NCBI RefSeq assembly: GCF_036607905.1
Contig: NZ_CP144555.1
Coordinates: forward strand, 2,542,001-2,606,000
Source: Streptomyces sp. SCSIO 75703
Lineage (GTDB): Bacteria > Actinomycetota > Actinomycetes > Streptomycetales > Streptomycetaceae
Length of the DNA stretch: 64,000 nt
Direction: 5' to 3'
In this document: positions 17,510-26,892 of the stretch, piece by piece
Layout of the letters: every line of letters begins with the position of its first letter
Position numbering within the stretch: the stretch's first letter is position 1
Notes under the pieces: model-generated
Databases searched by the model: none
Told to the model about the DNA's origin: nothing
Seen by the model: only the letters and a program-made list of their open reading frames with translations
Program-made: the position numbers and the translations under genes

Positions 17510-18229
17510 ATGACCTCCCCTGATGACGCCCGTATCACCGACGAACCCTCGGCAGGGGCGCCGAAGCGCGCCGCATCCCTTCGGTCCCACGACCTCTTTG
17601 TGGCTCGTGTGATCGCGGCTTGCCGTGATGCCGGAGAACAACAGGCTCTCCGACGTGCCCTGGGCAAACCCGTGAACGACGTTCCCGCGCGCACGCATGC
17701 GGTCCTGCTCAAGCCGCGGCCGACCGAGGACGGCGGTCCCGACATGCCGCTTGTCCCGTACGACGCGGGCGACAAACGCCCGTTCTACGCGGTCGCCGCC
17801 CTGATCGCGGCCCGGCCGCGCGCCCAGAGAGTGGTAGCCGACACGTCGCCCGCGGACGAGGAGAAGGACCACTCCGCCCCGGCGGGAGACAAACGGCCCG
17901 GCGTAGACGGCTTCCGTCCGGGCGGCACCAACCTGGGCGAGAGCCTCGCCATGGCCGTCACCCGTCACGACGACGCCATCAAGGAAAAGGGCGCGGAAGC
18001 CAAGCTTCACCTGATGGCACGCCAGGACATCGAGGGCCTGCACCGCATGCTGCCGTCCGTCGTCCGTCTCGTGAGCGGCACGGGCGTACACGTCGACTAC
18101 GCCTGCCTGCTCAGAGACCTGCGCGCCTGGCCCACGTACCGCGACGGCGTGGTCACCCGCTGGCTGGAGAGCTACTACCGCACTCTGGGCGCCGAGCGCG
18201 AGAGGGCGAAGGCCGCCGCGGACGGCTGA
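17510..18229 (+). CDS. casB: Type I-E Cascade small subunit Cse2 (CasB)
   Basis: 239-residue, mostly helical protein that forms the belly dimer of Cascade and stabilises the R-loop. It follows cas8e by 39 bp and has GAGGA upstream of its ATG. Family pattern includes the N-terminal helix RSHDLFVARVIAACRDAG, the central FYAVAALIAARPRAQ, SLAMAVTRH, and HVDYACLLRDLRAWP near the C-terminus. Slightly longer than E. coli Cse2 (160) but normal for actinobacteria because of an inserted acidic loop at about residues 105-140. Confidence 0.92.
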   Translation: MTSPDDARITDEPSAGAPKRAASLRSHDLFVARVIAACRDAGEQQALRRALGKPVNDVPARTHAVLLKPRPTEDGGPDMPLVPYDAGDKRPFYAVAALIAARPRAQRVVADTSPADEEKDHSAPAGDKRPGVDGFRPGGTNLGESLAMAVTRHDDAIKEKGAEAKLHLMARQDIEGLHRMLPSVVRLVSGTGVHVDYACLLRDLRAWPTYRDGVVTRWLESYYRTLGAERERAKAAADG

Positions 18230-18315
18230 ACCATCATCCCGCTCGGCCGACACGACCGCCCTGCCGGCACATCGGCCCCTCCATATCGCACGAAACCCAC
18301 GAAGGAACTCCACTC

Positions 18316-19473
18316 ATGAACACCCCGGTCACCAGTGCCCGCTTCCTGGACGTCCACATCCTTCAGACCCTGCCCTACAGCAACGTCAACCGGGACGACC
18401 TGGGGTCGCCGAAGACCGTCACCTACGGAGGGACGACGCGGACACGTGTCTCCAGCCAGGCGTGGAAGCGCCCGACCCGCAAGGCAGTCGAGGAGCTGAT
18501 CGGCGAGAAGGCGCTGCGTACGCGCAGGCTGCCGATGCAGGTGTCCACGCTCTTGAACGAGGAACGTGGCTGGCCCGCGGACCTCGCGCAGTTCGCCGGG
18601 GCACAGGTGGTGATCTCCACCGACAGCAAGCTCGCGCTCGACAAGGAACGGGACAAGGCCGACCAGGCCACCGCTTCCCTCCTCTTCCTCCCGATGGGTG
18701 CCGCCGGACGGCTCGCCGACATCGCCGAGCAGCACCGCGCCGCACTGGAGAAGGCTCTCGGCACGAAGGCCGCCGGCAAGCCGGTCCTGCCCAAGGAGGC
18801 GGTGCACGAGGTGCTGCGCTCCCGCAACGGGTCGATCGCCCTGTTCGGCCGTATGCTCGCCGAGATCCCCGGCGCGGGGGTCGATGGCGCCGTGCAGGTT
18901 GCTCACGCCTTCACCACCCACAGCACCTCGGTCCAGGGGGACTTCTTCACCGCAGTCGACGATGTCGACCTGTGGGCCCAGGACGCCGGTAGCGCGCACA
19001 TGAACACCGCCGAATTCAGCAGCGGCGTCTTCTACCGCTACGCCACCATCGACCTGCGCGACCTCGCCTCCAACGTCGCCGACCCGGACACCACACGCGA
19101 ACTGGCGACGGCGTTCGTCTCCTCGTTCATCAACTCCATGCCGAACGCGAAGAAGACCTCGACCGCTCCCCACACCATTCCCGACCTGGTCCACGTGAGT
19201 GTGCGCGCCGACCGGCCCGTCTCCTACGCCGCCGCGTTCGAGAAGCCCATCGCCCCCGGTGACGGCGGCTGGGCCGGCCCTTCACGCGCCGCGCTCTCGG
19301 CGTACGCGCAGAAGGTCTGCGTGCTCCTGGGCGGCGACGCCCTCCTGCACCGCGCCTACGCCGGCATCGACCCCAGCGCCCTCGACGGGCTCGGAGACCG
19401 TTCGGACTCCTTCCCGGGCCTCGTGGCCGGCGCAGTCGACGCGGCGTGGAAGACCCAGGATATCGCCGCATGA
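18316..19473 (+). CDS. casC: Type I-E Cascade backbone Cas7e (Cse4/CasC)
   Basis: 385-residue RAMP-fold protein; six copies coat the spacer part of the crRNA in Cascade and force every sixth base out of pairing, which matters for the mini-CRISPR target described above. N-terminus FLDVHILQTLPYSNVNRDDLG and the VSSQAWKRPTRKAVEE motif are family hallmarks, as is SVQGDFFTAVDDV in the middle. AAGGA precedes the ATG. Its stop overlaps the cas5e start by four bases (ATGA). Confidence 0.95.
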   Translation: MNTPVTSARFLDVHILQTLPYSNVNRDDLGSPKTVTYGGTTRTRVSSQAWKRPTRKAVEELIGEKALRTRRLPMQVSTLLNEERGWPADLAQFAGAQVVISTDSKLALDKERDKADQATASLLFLPMGAAGRLADIAEQHRAALEKALGTKAAGKPVLPKEAVHEVLRSRNGSIALFGRMLAEIPGAGVDGAVQVAHAFTTHSTSVQGDFFTAVDDVDLWAQDAGSAHMNTAEFSSGVFYRYATIDLRDLASNVADPDTTRELATAFVSSFINSMPNAKKTSTAPHTIPDLVHVSVRADRPVSYAAAFEKPIAPGDGGWAGPSRAALSAYAQKVCVLLGGDALLHRAYAGIDPSALDGLGDRSDSFPGLVAGAVDAAWKTQDIAA

Positions 19474-20300
19474 CCGGCCTCCTGTTCCAGCTCGGCGGGC
19501 CGATGCAGTCCTGGGGCGAGCACAGCGACTTCACCGACCGTGACACCACCGCACACCCCACCCGTTCCGGGCTCATCGGTCTCATCGCCTCCGCCTTGGG
19601 CATCACCCGTGACCAGGCCCGCGAGGGGGCGGGCCCTGGCGCCGCCGGGATCCCCTTCGCCGATCTCGCCCGGATCCGCTTCACTCTTCGCGTGGACCGG
19701 CCGGGCACCCGGCTGCGCGATTACCACACCGTCGGCGGCGGATACCCGCGCCACCGCACCATCCCCACCGCCTCGGGCACGCGTCGCAGGGTGGAGGCGG
19801 CCACCGTCGTGACCAATCGCCATTACCTGGCCGACGCCGTCTTCACCGTCGCCGTCACAGCCGAGGGCCCAGGCCACGAGGAACTGCTCGCCGGCTGTGG
19901 CTCGGCCCTGCGCCGCCCTCACTGGCCGCCCCACATGGGCAGACGCTCCTGCCCGCCCGGTGCCGTCCTCGTGCTGCGAACCGACGTCGACGATCCACTG
20001 ACGGAGCTCTTCACCCGCGTGCCGCTGGCCCGCCCCGCATCGAGCGCGACCCCGAACGTGCACTACACCTCCGACTCTCCCTTTCCGCCCGGAGGGGCCG
20101 AGACCGCGGTCTCGCAGGCGGCAGTCACCACTCTCAACGACGACCCCGTAAGCCTCACCGCGCGCGACCGCCGCTACCGGCAGCGCCCCGTCTACGCCAC
20201 CGTCCGTCCCTTCACAGGACCCTGCGGCGGATACGGCACCGACTACCTCACCGCCCTCGACACCTATCTCAACGGCCCGAGCACCGAAGGGACCCCATGA
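19470..20300 (+). CDS. casD: Type I-E Cascade subunit Cas5e (CasD)
   Basis: 276-residue RAMP protein that caps the 5' handle of the crRNA. Start is the ATG at 19470 that overlaps the cas7e stop (ATGA, translational coupling); a frame open from 19446 would add residues not found in the family. Characteristic N-terminus LLFQLGGPMQSWGEHSDFTD and glycine-rich TRSGLIGLIASALG loop are present, with RDYHTVGGGYPRHR in the middle. Ends with a second ATGA overlap to cas6e. Confidence 0.95.
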   Translation: MTGLLFQLGGPMQSWGEHSDFTDRDTTAHPTRSGLIGLIASALGITRDQAREGAGPGAAGIPFADLARIRFTLRVDRPGTRLRDYHTVGGGYPRHRTIPTASGTRRRVEAATVVTNRHYLADAVFTVAVTAEGPGHEELLAGCGSALRRPHWPPHMGRRSCPPGAVLVLRTDVDDPLTELFTRVPLARPASSATPNVHYTSDSPFPPGGAETAVSQAAVTTLNDDPVSLTARDRRYRQRPVYATVRPFTGPCGGYGTDYLTALDTYLNGPSTEGTP

Positions 20301-21052
20301 CATCCGCTTCCCTTCCCGCGCCCCGAACGGAATGCGCTGAGCAGCCGGTACCACAGGCGTGGCTCACCCGGCTGGTCCTCAACCCCACCCACCGCCAGGT
20401 CCACAGGGATCTCGGCAACACCGCCGTCCTCCACCGGCGTGTGATGTCGCTGCTTCCGGACGGCCTCGGCGACAGTCCTCGCGCGACCGCCGGAGTCCTC
20501 TTTCGCCTCGACACCGACCACGTGGGGCCGCCGGTCCTGCTCGTCCAGACCCAGGTAGCCATGGACACCGGCCGGCTGCCGAACGGCTACGCCGAGGCAC
20601 AGACCCGCGACATGACCCCCATGCTCACCGCACTGCGTCCGGGACTGCTCGTCCGCTACCGGTTCCTCGGCAACGCCGTCCGCCGATGCGGTCGCAACAG
20701 CACTGTCGGCTCCTGGAAACAGGCCATCCCCCTGCGCGGCGAGGACGCCGTCCGGTGGTGGGCCGACCGCGCGCCGTCCGCCGGCCTGGCCCTGCGCACC
20801 CTAGCGGCCGGCACTGGCGAGCCACTGACCGCCTACCACGCGACAACCCCTCGGCCGGGCGGGAAGCCGAACGGGACCTCAGGCAAGCAGGGCGTGGACA
20901 AACGGGTTCCCTACGCGGCCACCCTCTACGAAGGCGTGGCCGTCGTCCGTGACCCCGCCCGCCTGCGCGCCGCGCTGCTGGCCGGAATCGGCCGGGGGAA
21001 ATCCTACGGCTGCGGACTGCTCAGTCTCGCCCCAGCACCCCACGACGGCTGA
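20297..21052 (+). CDS. casE: CRISPR RNA endoribonuclease Cas6e (Cse3/CasE)
   Basis: 251-residue nuclease that cuts pre-crRNA at the base of the repeat hairpin and stays bound to the 3' stem-loop. N-terminus WLTRLVLNPTHRQVHRDLGN contains the conserved catalytic-region histidine (family His near residue 26-30), followed by HRRVMSLLPDG. The C-terminal glycine-rich loop GIGRGKSYGCGLLSLAP is the RAMP signature. It should process both the main array and the degenerate repeats, because the 6-bp stem is kept in both. Confidence 0.95.
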   Translation: MTSASLPAPRTECAEQPVPQAWLTRLVLNPTHRQVHRDLGNTAVLHRRVMSLLPDGLGDSPRATAGVLFRLDTDHVGPPVLLVQTQVAMDTGRLPNGYAEAQTRDMTPMLTALRPGLLVRYRFLGNAVRRCGRNSTVGSWKQAIPLRGEDAVRWWADRAPSAGLALRTLAAGTGEPLTAYHATTPRPGGKPNGTSGKQGVDKRVPYAATLYEGVAVVRDPARLRAALLAGIGRGKSYGCGLLSLAPAPHDG

Positions 21053-21134
21053 ACCGGCCCCCGCGTATCGACACACCGCGGCAACCCCGCTTCCTACGCG
21101 GCCGGTTGCCGACACTCACAGGAGTGACAGCATC

Positions 21135-22199
21135 ATGCCCGCCCCGCAGGACAGGAAGTCCGCCCGCCGCCGCATCGCCGCACCCACGCTCGCCATGCTG
21201 CCGCGGGTGGGTGACTCCCTCTCATTCCTCTACGCCGACGTCGTTCGCATCGTTCAGGACGACACCGGTGTCTGCGCCGAGACCACCACCGTCGACAACG
21301 AGACCACACGCGTCTACATCCCCACCTCCGCACTCTCCTGCGTCTTGCTCGGACCCGGCACCTCCGTCACACAGCCGGCCCTGGCCACGTTCGCCCGCCA
21401 CGGCACCACCGTCGTATGCGTCGGGTCCGGTGGCGTGCGCTGCTATTCCTCCACGGTCCCGCCCGCCCTCACCACCCGCTGGCTCGAACGGCAGGTTCAC
21501 CACTGGAGTGACCCCGTCCGCCGCCTCGACGTCGCCCATCGCATGTACACCATGCGCTTCAAGACGCCGGTCCCTTCAGCCATCACGCTCCGGCAACTCC
21601 GTGGACTGGAGGGGCAGCGGATGAAGGCCCTGTACAAACTTCTCGCCCAGCAACACCGCATCGGCCGCTTCCGCCGCAACTACAACCCGGACGCGTGGGA
21701 CTCCCAGGACCCCGTCAACCTGGCGCTCTCCTCCGCCAATACCTGCCTCTACGGCATCGTCCACGCCGCCCTCACCGCCCTCGGCTGCTCCCCGGCACTC
21801 GGCTACGTCCACCAAGGCACGCAACTCGCCTTCGTCTACGACATCGCCGACCTGTACAAGGCCGAACTGACCGTCCCACTCGCCTTCTCCCTGCACGACC
21901 GTCACGATCCCGAGGCCGCCGCGCGTCGGAGCTTCCGTGAACAACTGCGCCTGTACAGACTCCTGCCCCGCATCGTCGCCGACATCCAGAGCCTCCTCGC
22001 CCCCGACGAGGCCCAGCCGCTTCCCGACGGCCACAGCGTGCGCATGGTCAACCTCTGGGATCCACAGGCGGGTTCCGTTGCCGCCGGTGTCAACTACGCA
22101 CGTGACGCCGCCGAAGCGGTGGCGGCGGACGACACGCTCTTACCGGAACTCCCCGGCCTTGTGGTGCCTCCCGGTGAATCGGATCTCGATCCCTCCTGA
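21135..22199 (+). CDS. cas1: CRISPR integrase Cas1 (type I-E)
   Basis: 354-residue integrase subunit that inserts new spacers with Cas2. Metal ligands align with the known E. coli set: E159 (LRGLEGQR), H226 (GYVHQG) and D239 (DIADLYK), with the same 13-residue H-to-D spacing. The ATG at 21135 is preceded by AGGAGTG. The C-terminal ~40 residues are extended and acidic compared with E. coli. Starts 82 bp after cas6e. Confidence 0.96.
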   Translation: MPAPQDRKSARRRIAAPTLAMLPRVGDSLSFLYADVVRIVQDDTGVCAETTTVDNETTRVYIPTSALSCVLLGPGTSVTQPALATFARHGTTVVCVGSGGVRCYSSTVPPALTTRWLERQVHHWSDPVRRLDVAHRMYTMRFKTPVPSAITLRQLRGLEGQRMKALYKLLAQQHRIGRFRRNYNPDAWDSQDPVNLALSSANTCLYGIVHAALTALGCSPALGYVHQGTQLAFVYDIADLYKAELTVPLAFSLHDRHDPEAAARRSFREQLRLYRLLPRIVADIQSLLAPDEAQPLPDGHSVRMVNLWDPQAGSVAAGVNYARDAAEAVAADDTLLPELPGLVVPPGESDLDPS

Positions 22200-22244
22200 C
22201 CTCCCAGCAACGAACCCCGGCCCCATCCTCGTCAGGGAGAGACC

Positions 22245-22556
22245 TTGCCGATCATGACCGTCCTCGCCACCACTGCCGTTCCCGATCACGTCCGCGGTGC
22301 ACTCACGCGCTGGATGATCGAACCGACTCCCGGCCTCTACGTCGGGACCCTCTCCGCCCGTGTTCGCGAGGAGCTCTGGTCCGTTGTCACCGCATCCATC
22401 GGCACCGGCGCCGCCGTCCTCCTTCACCCCGCCCCGACCGAACAGGGCTTCACCCTTCACGCCGCAGGCGAACGCCGCCGGGTTCCCCACGATTTCGACG
22501 GCCTCACGCTCGTCGCCTTCCGCCCTGACGACGGCGACGCGGCGGAGTCCCTCTGA
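22245..22556 (+). CDS. cas2: CRISPR-associated Cas2 (type I-E)
   Basis: 103 residues from the TTG at 22245, or 100 from an ATG at 22254; AGGGAG lies 5 nt before the TTG and 14 nt before the ATG, so the TTG is favoured. The I-E type pattern MTVLATTAVPDHVRGALTRW, then MIEPTPGLYVG and VREELW is clear. It forms the dimeric core of the Cas1-Cas2 integration complex. Last gene of the cas operon, 265 bp before the first CRISPR repeat. Confidence 0.94.
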   Translation: MPIMTVLATTAVPDHVRGALTRWMIEPTPGLYVGTLSARVREELWSVVTASIGTGAAVLLHPAPTEQGFTLHAAGERRRVPHDFDGLTLVAFRPDDGDAAESL

Positions 22557-22821
22557 GCCCGGCGTGTCGGCGGACGCCAACCGCCTGGTGTCGAGCGGGA
22601 TTCCTGTCGCTACCGGTGTTGTGCCACGCCCTTCCGGGCCACCGCGACGGGATGGCCGGACTCGACGACCGTTGCGGCACACCAAGCTGACCGGCCACTC
22701 CCACCCGCTGAAAGATGGCGCCGTCTACTGTGCGTCCCATGCGCACTACCCACACTGCTGCCGGGCACCAGTTCCTGGCAAAGAAGCGGCAAAGCCCTAC
22801 TGTCGCTGCAGGTCAGGAAGT
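22557..22821 (+). promoter_or_regulatory. CRISPR leader with probable array promoter
   Basis: 265 bp between cas2e and the first repeat. CTGGCA (22775-22780) and TACTGT (22798-22803) are spaced by 17 bp and would start transcription about 10 bp before the first repeat. The first repeats are perfect and the last is degenerate, so this is the integration (leader) end. The 11 bp before the repeat read CAGGTCAGGAA. No AT-rich IHF-like leader is seen. Confidence 0.65.
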
Positions 22822-24985
22822 GTGCTCTCCGCGCGAGCGGAGGTGTGCCGTCCCACCGCTTCGGCTTGTCCGTCATGGTTTCGTGCTCTCCGCGCGAGCG
22901 GAGGTGTGCCGCCGGGCCGGGCACCGCGGCGTAGGACGTCAGCGTGCTCTCCGCGCGAGCGGAGGTGTGCCGTCGGCCACGTCAGATCACCCCATCCACG
23001 GGCAGTGCTCTCCGCGCGAGCGGAGGTGTGCCGCGGTCGCGGGACCGGTTCGAGGAGATCGGGGGGTGCTCTCCGCGCGAGCGGAGGTGTGCCGCCGCAG
23101 CAGCACTACGAGCGGCAGACGGCACCGTGCTCTCCGCGCGAGCGGAGGTGTGCCGCTCCGCGACCGTGGCTTCGACGTGGCCTCCCGGTGCTCTCCGCGC
23201 GAGCGGAGGTGTGCCGTCGCTGCTGCCTTCCACAGCCAGGAGCGGGCCGTGCTCTCCGCGCGAGCGGAGGTGTGCCGGGCGAACAGCAGGTCATCGCGGT
23301 CCGCCCGTTGTGCTCTCCGCGCGAGCGGAGGTGTGCCGGAGCCCCTGGAACAGGTTCCGCACCCGGGGGAGTGCTCTCCGCGCGAGCGGAGGTGTGCCGG
23401 CGCTGGAGCGGATCAGCGTCAATGGCGGGTCGTGCTCTCCGCGCGAGCGGAGGTGTGCCGTACCGGCGGCCGGTTCTGTCCGGGCCGGTGGAGTGCTCTC
23501 CGCGCGAGCGGAGGTGTGCCGTCCCGGCTGCCCACGCTGTGGTCGTCGGCGTTGTGCTCTCCGCGCGAGCGGAGGTGTGCCGTGGCCCGGAAACATCTGG
23601 TGCTTCACACACGAGTGCTCTCCGCGCGAGCGGAGGTGTGCCGTCGCGCGCGGCGCCGCCCCGCACTTCGCGTTTGTGCTCTCCGCGCGAGCGGAGGTGT
23701 GCCGTACGCCGCTCGCTGGACGGAGGGCACACCGGTGTGCTCTCCGCGCGAGCGGAGGTGTGCCGCTGCTCAAACTCGTCTTGGTGGGCTTCGATCAGTG
23801 CTCTCCGCGCGAGCGGAGGTGTGCCGGCCGGTCCGTCGCCGGACGGCAACCGGGACCAGTGCTCTCCGCGCGAGCGGAGGTGTGCCGGACACCGCCATGG
23901 GATCCGCCGACCGCTGGCCGTGCTCTCCGCGCGAGCGGAGGTGTGCCGACCGAGGAGCCCTGATGGCCGACCGCCAGACCGTGCTCTCCGCGCGAGCGGA
24001 GGTGTGCCGGACATCATCCGCGTCGAGTGGGCCGAGGACGCGTGCTCTCCGCGCGAGCGGAGGTGTGCCGCCGATCGGCGACGGCCACATGCGCTGGACC
24101 GGGTGCTATCCGCGCGAGCGGAGGTGTGCCGACGAGGTCATGAGGGCCCTGGCCCACTCGATCGTGCTCTCCGCGCGAGCGGAGGTGTGCCGTCGTGTTC
24201 GTCCTGGTGCTGCTGCTGGGGGTCGTGCTCTCCGCGCGAGCGGAGGTGTGCCGGCGGGCCCGGCGTTCCCGGGGCGGACGGCGGCGTGCTCTCCGCGCGA
24301 GCGGAGGTGTGCCGTTCCGGATCCGGTGTAGCTGCCTCGACGGCACGTGCTCTCCGCGCGAGCGGAGGTGTGCCGCCCTCATGCGACAGCAGCGCCGGTG
24401 GCCCGACGTGCTCTCCGCGCGAGCGGAGGTGTGCCGACGCACCGGCCCGACTGGACCCACGCCGTCCAGTGCTCTCCGCGCGAGCGGAGGTGTGCCGGAG
24501 GAACTGGAAACGCTCGCCCGGTGGCTGGTGTGCTCTCCGCGCGAGCGGAGGTGTGCCGGCCCGCATATGCGTACTCACACCCGAGCAGCCGTGCTCTCCG
24601 CGCGAGCGGAGGTGTGCCGATGATCCGCGTCTCGTTGGACACCCACGCCCGGTGCTCTCCGCGCGAGCGGAGGTGTGCCGTTGTCGCCCTCGGGGTTCGA
24701 GGCCGAGTACGAGTGCTCTCCGCGCGAGCGGAGGTGTGCCGTTCCGTCGCCGCTGGTTTTGGGCCGGGTTCCAGTGCTCTCCGCGCGAGCGGAGGTGTGC
24801 CGACGCCCGCCTCGGCGCGGGCCTCGCTGAGGGTGTGCTCTCCGCGCGAGCGGAGGTGTGCCGTGTGACACCCCCGTCACGGTTTTCTGAGGAGCGTGCT
24901 CTCCGCGCGAGCGGAGGTGTGCCGCCTTTGCGCAGCAGGCCCGGGAGGCTGAGGCAGTGCTCTCCGCGCGAGCGGAGGCGTGTTG
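22822..24985 (+). CRISPR. Type I-E CRISPR array, 36 repeats and 35 spacers
   Basis: 29-bp repeats starting GTGCTCTCCGCGCGAGCG and ending GAGGTGTGCCG, spaced exactly 61 bp from first (22822) to last (24957), so spacers are 32 bp. The repeat forms a CTCCGC/GCGGAG stem with a GCGA tetraloop. The copy at 24103 has C6A (GTGCTATCC). The terminal copy at 24957 has three changes in its 3' end (GAGGCGTGTTG), marking the old, trailer end. Canonical I-E repeats have CCCCGC/GCGGGG stems; the T:A pair here is a coordinated change. Transcription should run on the plus strand, leaving the handle GTGTGCCG. All spacers appear different; no obvious self-target in this window was seen by eye. Confidence 0.98.
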
Positions 24986-25190
24986 CTCCGGCTGCTCGCG
25001 GGCCCCCGTGGCAGCGCCCGGTGCTCGGGTGGTGCCGGGGTGTCGTCGAGGTGGGCCTGGCCACGTCGTTCCGTCGGTCCGGGTGACGGGCCGCCCCGCG
25101 GCGGAGGGGTTGCCGTCCGGCGCGGGGCGGGGGCGTGGGCGGCCGGGCACACACGGGCAGGGGGCCGGGGGCTGGGTCGTGGAGTGCGGG

Positions 25191-26642
25191 TCAGACGGGC
25201 AGGGCGGCCGGGGCGGTGCCGGTCTGTTCGGTCGGGTCCCACTGCTGGGTCTCGCCCAGTTCCCGGTAGTGGGCGCTGTCCCTGCTCGGCACGTCGAGCA
25301 GCAGGTTCTCCCGGCTGGTGCCCTCCAGGAGGGTGAAGGACTGGTCGACGTAGCCGAGCCGGGAGCGCAGTTCCGGCAGCAGCCAGCGGGTGACGTCCCG
25401 GCTGAGGACGCTGAGGGTGCCCCGGTCGCACTCCACGAAGCGTTCGACGAGGTGGAAGGGGGTGGACTTGCCCGCCCCCGAGAAGCCGACCACGCGGTCA
25501 GTCCCCGGCGCGGGGCGCGGAAGCTGACGTTCGGAGGACCGGCTGCCCGTCGTAGGCGAAGGAGACCCCGTCGAAACGACCGCGGGCGCGGTGTCCGCGC
25601 TTGTCCGCGGTGTCCGCGGCGCCCGTCTCCCGGGGGCCGGCGTCCCGCGCCTCGTCCTCGGCGGGTTCGGTCGGGGCGGCGAGCAGTTCCTCGAAGCGGC
25701 CCTTGCCGGCGAGGCCGGTCTGGAGCCGGCCGAAGCCCATCACGACGATCGTGACGGGGCTGACCATCTGGAGCGGGTAAAGGATGAAGGCGATGAAGTC
25801 CGGCAGGCTCAGCGAGCCGCTGGTGATACGGGCGCTGCCGGCCATCACGAGGGCGGCGAGGGCCACCTCCTGCCCGAGGGACATCAGAGGCAGGGCCACG
25901 GACTGGAGGCGGGAGGCGCGCAGCCTCTTCGAGGTGCTGACGCCCGCTTCCCGGGTGAGGGAGTCGGCGGTGCGGCGTTCGGCGCGGTAAGCCTGGACGG
26001 TCAGCAGGGAGGCCAGGGACGTGGTGAAGCGCTGGGCGAGGCCGCCGGCGGCGATCTGGATGGACTCGTAGCTCTTGCGGACCCGGCGCAGGACGAACCA
26101 GATCGCGCAGCCGGCCAGGGCGAACGCCGCGAAGGCGAGGGAGACGAGCACAGGGTCGAGCAGGCCCATCAGGACGATGGTGCCGAGCGCGGTGACGACG
26201 GCGACCGGCACCTGGACGACGCCGACGTCGACGACGGAGCGCAGCAGCATGGCGTCGGAGGTGATGCGGGCGACGAGGTTGCCGGGTCCGGCGGCGCGCA
26301 CGGTGCGCAGCGGCACGCGCGGGGAGTGTTCCATGACGCGGGAACGCAGCCGGAGGATGAACCGTTCACCGGTGCGTGCCAGCAGGTAGCCGGAGAGCGA
26401 GGAGGCGACCGCGCCGCCGAGGGCGAGCGGCACCATCCAGAGCAGGACCCCGGTGACGGAGCCGTGCCGGGCGAGGACTTCGATCAGTTCTCCGACCAGG
26501 AGCGGGATGGCGAGGGTGGCGGCGGTCGCGGCAAGGCTGAGGACCGGCGCGAGAACGATCAGGGTGGCGCTGTCGCTGCGCAGGTCGCGAAGACGTGGAC
26601 GCACTGCGGGGCGGGAGGTGTGGGCTGGGGGCCGGTCGTCAT
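25191..26642 (-). pseudogene. Frameshifted and truncated ABC exporter (peptide/lantibiotic-type)
   Basis: The long frame at 26604-25498 encodes a type I exporter membrane domain (about six hydrophobic segments, ERFILRLRSRVMEH, VARITSDAMLLRSVVD) and the start of the ATPase domain (FDGVSFAYDGQPVLR). The frame then breaks; Walker A (GFSGAGKST) resumes in another frame at 25493. The ATPase ends at 25191 without a Walker B or LSGGQ signature, so it is also truncated. At the 5' end, MTTGPQPTPPAPQ from the ATG at 26642 is out of frame with RPRLRDLRSD, indicating a second frameshift near 26605. It cannot hydrolyse ATP as it stands. It lies directly past the CRISPR array, next to other gene fragments. 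Confidence 0.85.
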
Positions 26643-26724
26643 GACGGGTCCCTTCCGGGGTGGGCGGGGAAAACGCGTCCGGCGGCCCCCGGCTCGGGGG
26701 AGCGGGCGGCCGGCCGGGCGTCGG

Positions 26725-26892
26725 TCAGAAGCCGGACGAGAAGGTGTAGCCGGCGCTGAAGCTGGCCGAGGCGCCGATGGAGGCCAGCACGCTTTCGACG
26801 GAGACGATCGTGATCGTGGTGGTGGGGCTGATCGCCGGCGCCTCGGCGGTCGCGTCGGCGGCGCTCTCGGCGGTGTCGGTGTAGGTGCACGA
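26725..26892 (-). pseudogene. Fragment of a possible ribosomally made peptide precursor
   Basis: The frame reads SCTYTDTAESAADATAEAPA followed by ISPTTTITIVSVESVLASIG and ASASFSAGYTFSSGF, then stop. The C-terminal half is rich in Ser/Thr and small hydrophobic residues, like the core of a RiPP (for example lantibiotic-type) precursor. No start codon lies upstream before the frame runs into the antisense of the LuxR fragment, so the 5' end is lost. Lack of Cys in the C-terminal part argues against a classical lanthipeptide. Neighbouring exporter and regulator remnants make a decayed peptide cluster likely, but the class is not established. Confidence 0.35.

Noticed and set aside
24957..24985. 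Last repeat as the leader end (array transcribed on the minus strand).
   Set aside because: It is the only strongly degenerate repeat, cas2 and the promoter-like elements lie at the other end, and the 29-bp orientation matches other I-E arrays with the handle at the 3' end.
22360..25086. Long open frames of 300-900 codons through the CRISPR array on both strands.
   Set aside because: They are translations of the repeat-spacer array (recurring LSARAEVCR and HTSARAEST peptides), not proteins.
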